From Actinomycetota bacterium (GTDB lineage: Bacteria; Acidobacteriota; Blastocatellia; Chloracidobacteriales; Chloracidobacteriaceae), in NCBI GenBank assembly GCA_013298335.1, contig JAAFHI010000208.1, forward strand, positions 1 through 6,440: a stretch of DNA of 6,440 nt. The letters run 5' to 3'. The notes beneath the pieces were generated by a model. That model did no database searches and was not told where the DNA came from. It was given only the letters and a program-made list of their open reading frames with translations. Made by a program: the position numbers and the translations under genes. Every line of letters begins with the position of its first letter. Position 1 is the first letter of the stretch. Of this stretch, positions 1 through 5,979 are shown piece after piece.

Positions 1-491
1 CGACCATACAACACGGCGATATGCAGCGTCGTCTGGGAATTCTGTGCAAACGAATGCCAGAAATGCTCGGCCATCTCGACCTCGAACGCCCCGATGCGCT
101 CGCGGGTGTTCTCCACCTGATAGACGAGAAAGGGGCGGCCCGAAAAATCGACCACCGCCCGAGCCAGCACTTCATCCATCGGCACGTAGGCGTGTCCGTA
201 GCGCGTCATGCCACGCTTGTCGCCGACGGCCTGCGCGAATGCCTGCCCAAGCGTGATGCCGACGTCCTCGATGGTGTGGTGGCCGTCGATTTCAAGATCG
301 CCCTGACAGTGGAGCTTCAGATCGAAAAGCCCGTGCTTCGCGAGTTGCGCGAGCATGTGGTCGAAGAACGGGATGCCGGTCGCGATCTCGTTCGCCCCCG
401 AACCGTCGAGGTCGAGGTCAACCGTAACCTTCGTTTCCTTCGTCTCGCGGATGACCCGCGCCCGCCGCCCGATGGCCGCTTCATCCCTCAT
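1..491 (-). CDS. hisB: Imidazoleglycerol-phosphate dehydratase HisB, 3' end cut off by window edge
   Basis: HisB catalyses the Mn-dependent dehydration of imidazole glycerol phosphate to imidazole acetol phosphate, the sixth step of histidine synthesis, in the cytoplasm. The 163 visible residues read as a normal His[17 protein letters not shown] (about 17-32), FFDHML (42-47), [11 protein letters not shown] (69-79, with the paired His71/His72 and Glu75 of the metal site), [10 protein letters not shown] (98-107) and [19 protein letters not shown] (142-160). The family is usually about 195-200 residues, so roughly 35 C-terminal residues, including the second His-His metal motif, lie beyond the left edge. 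The start is the ATG at 491-489, chosen because an in-frame TGA sits just upstream at 497-495. GAGGG at 503-499 is placed 7 nt before it. The start lies inside a heptamer repeat array. The M14 gene ends 17 bp upstream with no terminator between, so co-transcription is likely. It is monofunctional as far as visible, with no N-terminal HisB phosphatase domain. I am very sure of the family. Confidence 0.96.
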   Translation of the reverse strand, partial: MRDEAAIGRRARVIRETKETKVTVDLDLDGSGANEIATGIPFFDHMLAQLAKHGLFDLKLHCQGDLEIDGHHTIEDVGITLGQAFAQAVGDKRGMTRYGHAYVPMDEVLARAVVDFSGRPFLVYQVENTRERIGAFEVEMAEHFWHSFAQNSQTTLHIAVLYG

Positions 492-509
492 CCTTCATCC
501 CTCATCCTT
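482..509 (-). repeat. Four heptamer repeats forming the hisB RBS and start
   Basis: On the plus strand the sequence is (CATCCYT)x4, alternating CATCCCT and CATCCTT, so it is also a perfect 14-bp tandem duplication. On the minus strand each unit reads ARGGATG, a Shine-Dalgarno-like purine core followed by ATG. There are therefore four candidate ATGs 7 nt apart (505-503, 498-496, 491-489, 484-482). Only the third is in the hisB frame. The ATG at 498 opens a five-codon frame ending at TGA 483-481, and the other two are out of frame. The array begins at the last base of the M14 stop codon TAA (511-509). Confidence 0.9.
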
Positions 510-3340
510 TACTTGATCCCCGTGGTGAACGTAATTGTCGGCGCGAAAATCAGGCTGTTGTAGAGCATCCGCTTCGGCGCCTGCCAGATAGAGCGATAGA
601 GCGGGTCGGCGGAGAAAAGAATGGCGTGTCCGCCGCCGATCGGCTCCTCGATGAGCCAGACCGTATTGCGGACGAGCGGTTCGGTGTTGCCGTCCCAGGT
701 AAAGCCGGAAATCGCCGTGCTGTTTTCGATGGTCAGCACGTTTGTTCCGGTTTTCGACGGCTTGTAGAAATTGTCGCCGAACACCGCGACCGCCAGTTCG
801 GGGCGTTCATACCCGAAAGTCAGAAAATGTTCGAGGTTGGTCTTCGCCCGGAAAATCGCGCCGGGAATGGAAATCGGCTTCTTCGCCGAGAGTTTCCCGG
901 CTTCCTTCTTCGGCTCGGGCGCGGGGGCCGGGTCTTTTTCCTTGCCCTTCTTTGCATCCGGCTTCGCTTCGGGCTTCACTTCCGCGGGTGTCGCGTCCGG
1001 CGCGGGCGTCGAAGGTACGGTGTCGGCGTCGCCTTCCACCGGACGCGACGAGGTCAGATCCACGTCCTTGTTGGCGGCAAACGCCATCGCGCCGCCGAAA
1101 CAGATGAGCGTGCCGCCTTCGGCGCACCACGTTTTCAGCTTCTCGACGCCTTCCTTGCCGAAAGACCGGCGATAGGCCCCGGCGCTGCCGTCGGGCAGGA
1201 TGAGCACGTTGTATTCGCTCATCCGGATGCCCTTGAAGGTTTCAATCGAAATCGGCGTGAAATCAATGTCGAAATCCCGCGTCAGCGTAAACCACAGTGA
1301 ACCGTAAGACGTCTGGCTGACCGGATCGTCCGCGATCACGGCAATCTTCGGCGCGCGGAGCGTCACGATGGCTTCCGAACCAACCCCCGTGATGCCGGTG
1401 TCGGCAAACGCCGTGTTGACCGGATCGACCGTCACGCCGTATTGCGGCGCAAGCTGGCCGAGCCGTTCATGCAGTGAATCGGGATTGCGCTCGACGCGCA
1501 GAATGAACGTCCCGCGGGGATAGTTTTTCCCGCCCGCCCGCAGCGGACGGATCGCCGTCGCCAGTTTGTACCCATCCTGCAAAAGCCGGAGCGCCAGTTT
1601 GTCGGCGGCGTCGGTATCGGGCGCGAAAACGTAGGCCGTGTTCGCCCGTCCCGGCGGATTCGCCGTCACCGTCGGCGTGGCCGTCACGACATCGCCCGCC
1701 GTCGCTGTTCCGTCTTCGCTCCAGTAGGCATCGACGCCGAAGGTCAGCGGCAGCGTCCACGAGGTGATGTCGTAGAACTCGCTGTCCTCGCGCGGCGCGT
1801 TGTCGCCGCGGCCTTCGTTACGGCGCATCTTTTCGAGCTGGCGTTCGATGAATTCCCGGTCCTGCCGGGTGTCGGGTTCGAAAATCGCCTTCGCGAGCCG
1901 CGCCTGCGGCTGGGTCAGCGTCACGATGTATGAACCCGCCGCGAACTCGCGATTCGCGGGCGCACCGCCGACATAGTCATGGACGCCCTTGAGGGTGAAC
2001 GCCAACTTCGCCCGCGTCACCTCGATGCCGTGGCGCAGCAGCAGTCCGACGAGCTGGGACGTGCGGCTCGGGTCGCTTCCCGGCGGAATCACGAACTGTT
2101 TGACCTTGCCCTTGACGCCTTCGTCCATCGCTTCCTTGAAGAACTGCCGATAGTCGCGCAGCCGCGCTTCGCGGTTGTTCACCGCCGTCTCGACCGTCGC
2201 AAGACTCGCCGTGACGTGCTTCGCGATGCCGTCGCGCATGGTCAGAATGCTGTCGTCGTCGCGCCGCCAGTTGAGGCCGCGCCAGCCGCCGCCATCGGTT
2301 TCATAGGTCATCCCCGTCGCGCCGTTGAGCGCCGGCCAGCTATCCCAGTAGCCCGGATAGAAGAGGTCGAACACGTCGCGCGAGTAGTAGTTCCAGCCGT
2401 ATTTGTCGAACGCCGCCGCGTTGCCGCGCCCGAACACGTCGAGCCACTTTTCGGCGGTCGCCTTCCCGATGTTCGGATTGATCGGCAGCGCCGCCGGGGG
2501 GAAGAAGTAGTTCGCCGTCTGTCCGTGGTGGTCCGCCGATACCTGCGGATGCCATTCCTGAAACGCCTTCATCGCCGACTGTGACTCGACCTGCGACGCG
2601 ACGAGCATGTCGCGGTTCAAATCGTAGAGGTAGTGATTCAGCCGACCGTAGACGCTCCACGGCTCGTTGTGCTCGATGGCGTAGGGCTCGGGCCGACCGA
2701 TGCCGGTCGCGTTGTACCAGGTGGCGAACCGCTCGTGGCCGTCCGGGTTCTGGCACGGATTGATGATAACGACCGTGTTCTTGAGCAGATTGGTGATTTT
2801 CGGGTTCTCGCTCGCGACCAGCGTGTAGAACACCTGAATCATCGCCTCGAAGCCCGCCGACTCGTTGCCGTGGATGTTGTAGGCCAGCCACACCACGATC
2901 GGCGTGTCCTTGATGATCGCGTCGGCTTCGGCCTCGCTCACCTTGCGCGGATCGGCCAGCTTCGCCACGTTCGCCTTGATCGTGTCGAGCCGGGCGATGT
3001 TCTCCGGTGAACTGATCGCCAGCGTGTAGAGCGTCCGGTGCTCCATCGTGCGGTCGCGTTCGAAAACCTTGAACCGATCCGACTTCGCGGCGTATTCGCG
3101 CAGCACCCGTTCGAAATTCGCGTAGGTCGTGTGGAACTCGCCGGGTTCGTATCCCAACAGCGCCGCCGGACGGATGAAATCCGGGCGATACGGCTCGTAC
3201 TGATAGAAATTGAACGGCTTGGCGGAATTCGGCGGCGCGGGCGGCACGTAGGTCTGGGCGCGCAGCGCGACGGAGCCGAAACAGCACATCAGGAACGCGC
3301 ACAGCGCGAGGCGAACGAGCGAAAGACGGGTCGGAATCAT
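509..3340 (-). CDS. Secreted M14-family zinc carboxypeptidase-like protein with C-terminal GATase1-like region
   Basis: This is a 943-residue exported peptidase, probably removing residues from peptide C-termini in the periplasm or outside the cell; its substrate is unknown. It has a Sec signal peptide: Arg5/Arg10, hydrophobic core 11-26, likely cleavage after ALRA (28) before QTY. The M14 domain spans about 60-400. It shows HGNE (His157, Glu160) as the first two zinc ligands, NPDGHER (198-204), NRD (242-244, Arg243 as substrate-carboxylate Arg) and ADHHGQ with His271 (or His272) as third ligand. YETDGGG follows with Glu347 as the general base. The spacing from His271 to Glu347 (76) and Glu160 to His271 (111) is close to pancreatic carboxypeptidase A (74 and 124). 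Residues about 410-650 are probably beta-rich linker domains. About 664-756 and 835-935 look like one GATase1-like alpha/beta domain, interrupted by a Pro/Ala/Lys/Glu-rich stretch (about 770-820). The ATG at 3340-3338 is chosen for the signal peptide, although its GAGGA (3347-3343) is only 2 nt away. The gene is the first of a probable pair with hisB. The M14 call is firm; the C-terminal call is tentative. Confidence 0.9.
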   Translation of the reverse strand: MIPTRLSLVRLALCAFLMCCFGSVALRAQTYVPPAPPNSAKPFNFYQYEPYRPDFIRPAALLGYEPGEFHTTYANFERVLREYAAKSDRFKVFERDRTMEHRTLYTLAISSPENIARLDTIKANVAKLADPRKVSEAEADAIIKDTPIVVWLAYNIHGNESAGFEAMIQVFYTLVASENPKITNLLKNTVVIINPCQNPDGHERFATWYNATGIGRPEPYAIEHNEPWSVYGRLNHYLYDLNRDMLVASQVESQSAMKAFQEWHPQVSADHHGQTANYFFPPAALPINPNIGKATAEKWLDVFGRGNAAAFDKYGWNYYSRDVFDLFYPGYWDSWPALNGATGMTYETDGGGWRGLNWRRDDDSILTMRDGIAKHVTASLATVETAVNNREARLRDYRQFFKEAMDEGVKGKVKQFVIPPGSDPSRTSQLVGLLLRHGIEVTRAKLAFTLKGVHDYVGGAPANREFAAGSYIVTLTQPQARLAKAIFEPDTRQDREFIERQLEKMRRNEGRGDNAPREDSEFYDITSWTLPLTFGVDAYWSEDGTATAGDVVTATPTVTANPPGRANTAYVFAPDTDAADKLALRLLQDGYKLATAIRPLRAGGKNYPRGTFILRVERNPDSLHERLGQLAPQYGVTVDPVNTAFADTGITGVGSEAIVTLRAPKIAVIADDPVSQTSYGSLWFTLTRDFDIDFTPISIETFKGIRMSEYNVLILPDGSAGAYRRSFGKEGVEKLKTWCAEGGTLICFGGAMAFAANKDVDLTSSRPVEGDADTVPSTPAPDATPAEVKPEAKPDAKKGKEKDPAPAPEPKKEAGKLSAKKPISIPGAIFRAKTNLEHFLTFGYERPELAVAVFGDNFYKPSKTGTNVLTIENSTAISGFTWDGNTEPLVRNTVWLIEEPIGGGHAILFSADPLYRSIWQAPKRMLYNSLIFAPTITFTTGIK

Positions 3341-3350
3341 GATCCTCGAT

Positions 3351-3388
3351 CAGTGGGAAGCAGTCAGTAGCCAGTAGTCAGTGGTCAG
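3351..3388. repeat. Degenerate heptamer tandem repeat (CAGTRGY) upstream of the M14 gene
   Basis: The plus strand reads CAGTGGG, AAG, CAGT, then CAGTAGC, CAGTAGT, CAGTGGT and CAG in exact 7-bp register from 3365 to 3388. It lies between the bamD terminator and the M14 start codon, 11 bp from the latter, in the region where the M14 leader or promoter must lie. I see no convincing promoter hexamers in 3341-3424. The unit differs in sequence from the heptamer at hisB but shares its period. Confidence 0.75.
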
Positions 3389-3414
3389 CCGGAAGCCGAA
3401 CACGGGGGCACTCC

Positions 3415-3456
3415 AAAAATGGGAACGCGGAAGCGGCAAGATATCCGCTTCCGCGT
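3415..3456 (-). terminator. Rho-independent terminator after bamD
   Basis: A perfect 12-bp inverted repeat (3425-3436 pairing with 3445-3456) encloses an 8-nt loop. On the minus strand the stem is followed by TCCCA and then five T's (3419-3415). The stem begins 27 nt after the bamD stop codon. The stem is GC-rich and strong, but the T tract is short and offset by 5 nt, so termination may be incomplete. The opposite strand has no T tract, so it is unlikely to work both ways. Confidence 0.65.
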
Positions 3457-3483
3457 GGGTTGCAAAGACGGAGTGGAAGGACG

Positions 3484-4668
3484 CTACTGCCCCGGCGTGG
3501 TCGCGGCGGGCTTGTCGTCCTTCTTTTTCTTCTTGTCCTTTTTCTTGTCGTTGGTCTTGACCGTCGGGTCATTCGACGTTGTCTTCGGCTGCGGATCGTT
3601 CGCGGTCTTGGGGGGGGTCTGGTTCGGCTGGTTACCGTTGTAGGTTCCGGCCTGCCGCCCCTTGTTGTTGTTCACGATCGAATCCGGCGTGATGACGTCG
3701 GGCCGCACGCCCGCCTGCGCAAGCAGTTTTTCGACTTCGGGGTCGATGCTGTCATCCTTGCGGAGAATGATGCCTTCCTTCGGCACATCCGCCGACGGCC
3801 CGAAAATTTCCTCGAACTTCCGCTTCATGAAGCCTTTCCGGGCAATCACCTTTTCTTCCTGATCGCCTTTCGGCGGCGGGACTTCGAGCTGGAAGCGTTC
3901 CAGATATTCCGCCGCCTTGTCGCGGAACTTGCTGTTCGGATATTCCCGAACCAGCCGGTCAAACGACTTCGCCGCCGTCGGCGTGTCTTCCAGTTCCGCC
4001 AGCACGACGCCGTGCAGGAACAGCACTTCGTCCATCAGCGTGAAATCGGGATAGCTCTTGATGATCTGCTCGCAGCGGCCCTTGACCGCGTTCTGGCGCT
4101 GCTGCTTGAAGTAGAGCCGGGCGATGTCGAGCGAATGCATGCCGAGCTGCTCACGGACGAACTTCAGATAGTCCTTGACCTGCTCGTTGAGCGCCGACTG
4201 CGGATACTCGCGCGACAGCCGGAGCAGTTCGCGCTCGGCGCGGCGGGCTTCCGAAATGTCCTGATTATAGGGTCCGAGCTGCCGGACGTGAATCTGCGCG
4301 ACCTTGAGCAGCACGTCGTCCGCCAGCGGATGCTGCGGAAAGAACTGCAACCATTCGCGATACTCGACATCGGCCTGCGCCAGATTCGACGTCCCGCCCT
4401 CGCGGTAGAACGAATCGGCGACGAGCAGCTTCGCCAGCGGCAGCAGCGGACTGCCGTCGTAGGTGCTGATGAGCGTGCCGAGCAGCAACCGCCCTTCCTC
4501 ATAGCGCTTGCGCCGCATCGAACGCAGCCCCTCGGCGTAGAGTTCGCGGTCGCGGCCTTCGCGAACCTCTTCGGTGGAAACCTTCTTGCTGGCGCCGCCG
4601 CCGCAGGCGAGTGACCCGGCCAGAAACCCGGTCAGCACAAAACTGACGATTGCACGTTGAAATTTCAT
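3484..4668 (-). CDS. bamD: Outer-membrane assembly lipoprotein BamD, with long Lys-rich C-terminal tail
   Basis: BamD is the essential TPR lipoprotein of the BAM complex. It sits on the periplasmic face of the outer membrane and helps BamA insert beta-barrel proteins. This copy starts with a lipoprotein signal peptide whose lipobox SLAC puts the lipidated Cys at 22. Gly follows at +2, which is compatible with outer-membrane sorting. Tetratricopeptide-like repeats cover about 38-260, with the family-typical pattern of small residues and YP/FP turn motifs (FFPQHPLADD 109-118, SREYPQSAL 152-160, REYPNSKFRDKAAEYL 241-256). E. coli BamD is 245 residues; this protein has 394, because of a tail from about 262. 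The tail holds a charged segment (268-315) and then a disordered N/Q/P/T-rich stretch ending in a poly-Lys run (375-383). A C8 run encodes Thr-Pro-Pro (351-353) in that tail. AGAGGA (4683-4678) precedes the ATG by 9 nt. The gene follows rpe by 28 bp. The gene could also be labelled a generic TPR/YfiO-like lipoprotein, but BamD is the best fit. Confidence 0.87.
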   Translation of the reverse strand: MKFQRAIVSFVLTGFLAGSLACGGGASKKVSTEEVREGRDRELYAEGLRSMRRKRYEEGRLLLGTLISTYDGSPLLPLAKLLVADSFYREGGTSNLAQADVEYREWLQFFPQHPLADDVLLKVAQIHVRQLGPYNQDISEARRAERELLRLSREYPQSALNEQVKDYLKFVREQLGMHSLDIARLYFKQQRQNAVKGRCEQIIKSYPDFTLMDEVLFLHGVVLAELEDTPTAAKSFDRLVREYPNSKFRDKAAEYLERFQLEVPPPKGDQEEKVIARKGFMKRKFEEIFGPSADVPKEGIILRKDDSIDPEVEKLLAQAGVRPDVITPDSIVNNNKGRQAGTYNGNQPNQTPPKTANDPQPKTTSNDPTVKTNDKKKDKKKKKDDKPAATTPGQ

Positions 4669-4696
4669 TCGAACACTTCCTCTTTCTTGACTCCGC

Positions 4697-5365
4697 TTAT
4701 GCTTCGACGCCTTCGCCTCTGGCCCGGAGGGCCTTCACCGCCGCGCCCGGATCGGGCGCACCAAACACCGCCGAACCGGCGACGATCCATTCCGCGCCGT
4801 GTTCCACGAGCGTCCGGATGTTGCTCATGCCGATTCCGCCGTCCACCTCGATGTGGACGTCCAGATTCCGCTCCGTGATCATCGCCCGCAGCCGGGCGAT
4901 CTTCGACAGACAGGTCTGGATGAACTTCTGGCCGCCGAAACCGGGATTGACCGTCATGATCAGAATGAAATCGGTATGGGGCAGGATTTCATCGAGTGTC
5001 GAGAGCGACGTGCCGGGATTGATCGCGACGCCGGGCCGCGCGCCGAGCTTGCGGATGGCGTCGAGCGTCCGGTGGAGATGCGCCACCGCCTCGACGTGAA
5101 CCGAAATCATGTCCGCGCCGGCATCCCGAAAGGCTTCGATGAAGTCGTCCGGGTTGGTCATCATCAGGTGCGTGTCGACGATCATGTTCGTGACCTTGCG
5201 CAACGCGGCGACGACCGGCGGGCCGATGGTCAGGTTCGGCACGTAGTGGCCGTCCATCACATCGACATGAAGAATTTCAGCCCCGGCCGCTTCGACGACC
5301 CGGACATCCTCGCCCAGTCGGGCGAAGTCGGCGGAGAGAATGGAAGGCGCGATTTTGACAGACAT
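4697..5365 (-). CDS. rpe: Ribulose-phosphate 3-epimerase
   Basis: Rpe interconverts ribulose 5-phosphate and xylulose 5-phosphate in the cytosolic pentose-phosphate (or Calvin) pathway. The 222-residue TIM-barrel has the family's usual length and all its signatures: KIAPSILSADFARLGED from residue 4, HVDVMDGHYVPNLTIG (33-48), DTHLMM (64-69), MTVNPGFGGQKF (137-148), EVDGGI (173-178) and VAGSAVFG near 195-203. The expected active-site residues are present: Ser8, metal ligands His33, Asp35, His66 and Asp175, and the Gly-rich phosphate loops. The start at 5365 matches the normal N-terminus, where IAPSILSAD begins about five residues in. No Shine-Dalgarno sequence is visible, only an A-rich leader (CAAAAAAT) just before ATG. 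A large inverted repeat ends 12 nt upstream of the start. It lies between the PASTA gene and bamD on the same strand and is probably co-transcribed with both. Confidence 0.96.
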   Translation of the reverse strand: MSVKIAPSILSADFARLGEDVRVVEAAGAEILHVDVMDGHYVPNLTIGPPVVAALRKVTNMIVDTHLMMTNPDDFIEAFRDAGADMISVHVEAVAHLHRTLDAIRKLGARPGVAINPGTSLSTLDEILPHTDFILIMTVNPGFGGQKFIQTCLSKIARLRAMITERNLDVHIEVDGGIGMSNIRTLVEHGAEWIVAGSAVFGAPDPGAAVKALRARGEGVEA

Positions 5366-5377
5366 ATTTTTTGAAGA

Positions 5378-5515
5378 AGTCTCGGGAGTCTGGCGGGTCT
5401 AGGGCGTCTTGGGAGTCCTGAGCCCAAATCGGTCGTGGAGCAGGTTAAAAAGTCTTTGTCCCGGAAATTTTCCCTGACTCCCAAGACCCACGAGACGCTC
5501 AAGACTCCCGAGACT
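5378..5515. repeat. Inverted pair of nonamer tandem arrays (40-bp arms) between PASTA gene and rpe
   Basis: The left arm (5378-5417) contains four 9-bp units at 5382-5417: TCGGGAGTC, TGGCGGGTC, TAGGGCGTC, TTGGGAGTC. The right arm (5476-5515) contains the reverse orientation, also in strict 9-bp register: GACTCCCAA, GACCCACGA, GACGCTCAA, GACTCCCGA, then GACT. Aligned as an inverted repeat without gaps, the arms match at 34 of 40 positions: 14/14 outermost, 9/15 middle, 11/11 innermost. The 58-nt centre (5418-5475) holds a GGAAATTTTCC near-palindrome. The element fills almost the whole 154-bp gap, from 4 nt after the PASTA stop to 12 nt before the rpe ATG. On the coding strand it is not followed by a T tract, so it is not a standard terminator. 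A transcript could fold it into a long hairpin. Confidence 0.85.
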
Positions 5516-5519
5516 GTTT

Positions 5520-5843
5520 TCACTTCTGACGACTGACGTTGATCTTGACGGGAAAGGGCTTGCGTACGATGAGGCCGGACTTCGGCAACTGGCGAGTCAC
5601 CGTTCCGACCGGCTCGGGCGCGTCGAACACATCGATGACCTGGACCTGGAGCCCGATCCTCGTGATTTCCTCGCGGGCCTGCGCCTCGGTCTTGCCGACG
5701 ACGTTCGGGACTGGGACTTCCTCGCCCCGCGTAAAGTAATACGCCGTCGCCGCCGCCACGATAAAAACGGCAATCGCGACGGAAATCATGAGAATTCGTC
5801 GCGTCAGCACCCAGAGCGTTTTTCCGATACTGCCTTTTGACAT
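5520..5843 (-). CDS. Small membrane-anchored protein with a single PASTA domain
   Basis: The protein is 107 residues long. The N-terminus is basic (Lys3, Lys8, Arg15, Arg16), followed by one transmembrane helix at about 17-37 and a single PASTA domain at about 43-104: VPVPNVVGKTEAQAREEI, the LPKSG turn at 86-90, and a final strand PFPVKINVS. The positive-inside rule puts the PASTA domain in the periplasm. In serine/threonine kinases and penicillin-binding proteins, PASTA domains sense or bind cell-wall muropeptides or assist localisation; here there is no kinase or transpeptidase domain, so a function cannot be assigned. The gene heads a probable rpe-bamD operon. The ATG at 5843-5841 has no Shine-Dalgarno sequence, and a promoter -10 box ends only 9 nt upstream, suggesting a near-leaderless mRNA. 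An internal ATG at 5789 also lacks a ribosome-binding site and would cut into the basic N-terminus. The domain call is firm; the biological role is unknown. Confidence 0.85.
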   Translation of the reverse strand: MSKGSIGKTLWVLTRRILMISVAIAVFIVAAATAYYFTRGEEVPVPNVVGKTEAQAREEITRIGLQVQVIDVFDAPEPVGTVTRQLPKSGLIVRKPFPVKINVSRQK

Positions 5844-5852
5844 AGGTTGCCG

Positions 5853-5882
5853 AGTCTACCACTTCGGCGAAATCGGTATCAA
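5853..5882 (-). promoter_or_regulatory. Sigma70-like promoter for the PASTA-rpe-bamD transcript
   Basis: On the minus strand TTGATA (-35, 5882-5877) and TAGACT (-10, 5858-5853) are separated by 18 bp. TTGATA matches five of six consensus positions and TAGACT four of six. The expected transcription start, about 6-9 nt past the -10 box, falls at or within a few bases of the PASTA ATG. A copy of AACCGT (5881-5886) overlaps the -35 box. Confidence 0.6.
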
Positions 5883-5916
5883 CCGTCGTCTTCTCGCCCG
5901 CAACCTTTTGGATTTC

Positions 5917-5946
5917 TTGACCTTGCCGGAACCGTTTGCCTAGACT
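5917..5946 (+). promoter_or_regulatory. Sigma70-like promoter for the cupin-like gene
   Basis: TTGACC (-35, 5917-5922) and TAGACT (-10, 5941-5946) are separated by 18 bp. The -10 hexamer and the spacer length are identical to those of the opposing promoter at 5853-5882. Transcription would start near 5953, giving a leader of about 85 nt before the GTG at 6039. The two -35 boxes are 34 bp apart, so both promoters could be read from one short control region. Confidence 0.6.
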
Positions 5947-5968
5947 GCGCCGCCGGTCCAGACGGTTC
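5929..5968. promoter_or_regulatory. Possible operator: 10-bp inverted repeat around the cupin -10 box
   Basis: GAACCGTTTG (5929-5938) and CAGACGGTTC (5959-5968) are inverted repeats matching at 9 of 10 positions. Their centres are 30 bp apart, close to three helical turns, and they bracket the -10 box at 5941-5946. The left arm lies upstream of the predicted transcription start, so this would act as DNA rather than as an RNA hairpin. A third AACCGT lies at 5881-5886 over the -35 box of the opposite promoter. This fits a regulator binding site, but chance is not excluded. Confidence 0.35.
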
Positions 5969-5979
5969 AGGAGAAAAAA

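Noticed and set aside
2340..3302. A 320-codon minus-strand frame inside the M14 gene
   Set aside because: It overlaps the signal peptide and catalytic region of the M14 protein in another frame and has Arg/Gly-rich, low-information composition, typical of a shadow frame.
3340..3352. TGATC-CTC-GATCA hairpin over the M14 ribosome-binding site
   Set aside because: The stem is only 5 bp with a 3-nt loop. It could mask the SD, but this is within chance expectation.
3460..4614. A 384-codon plus-strand open frame lying antisense to bamD
   Set aside because: It is the mirror of a clear BamD gene in GC-rich DNA, its product is Arg/Leu-rich without recognisable motifs, and no ribosome-binding site stands out.
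5378..5515. Reading the nonamer arrays as a CRISPR array or as an intrinsic terminator
   Set aside because: Units are contiguous 9-mers without spacers, so it is not CRISPR. On the coding strand the hairpin is followed by an A-rich, not T-rich, stretch, so it is not a standard terminator.
5257..5862. A 201-codon minus-strand frame bridging the PASTA gene, the repeat element and the start of rpe
   Set aside because: It is out of frame with both recognised genes, and its open length through the repeat is explained by the 9-bp period, which introduces no stops.
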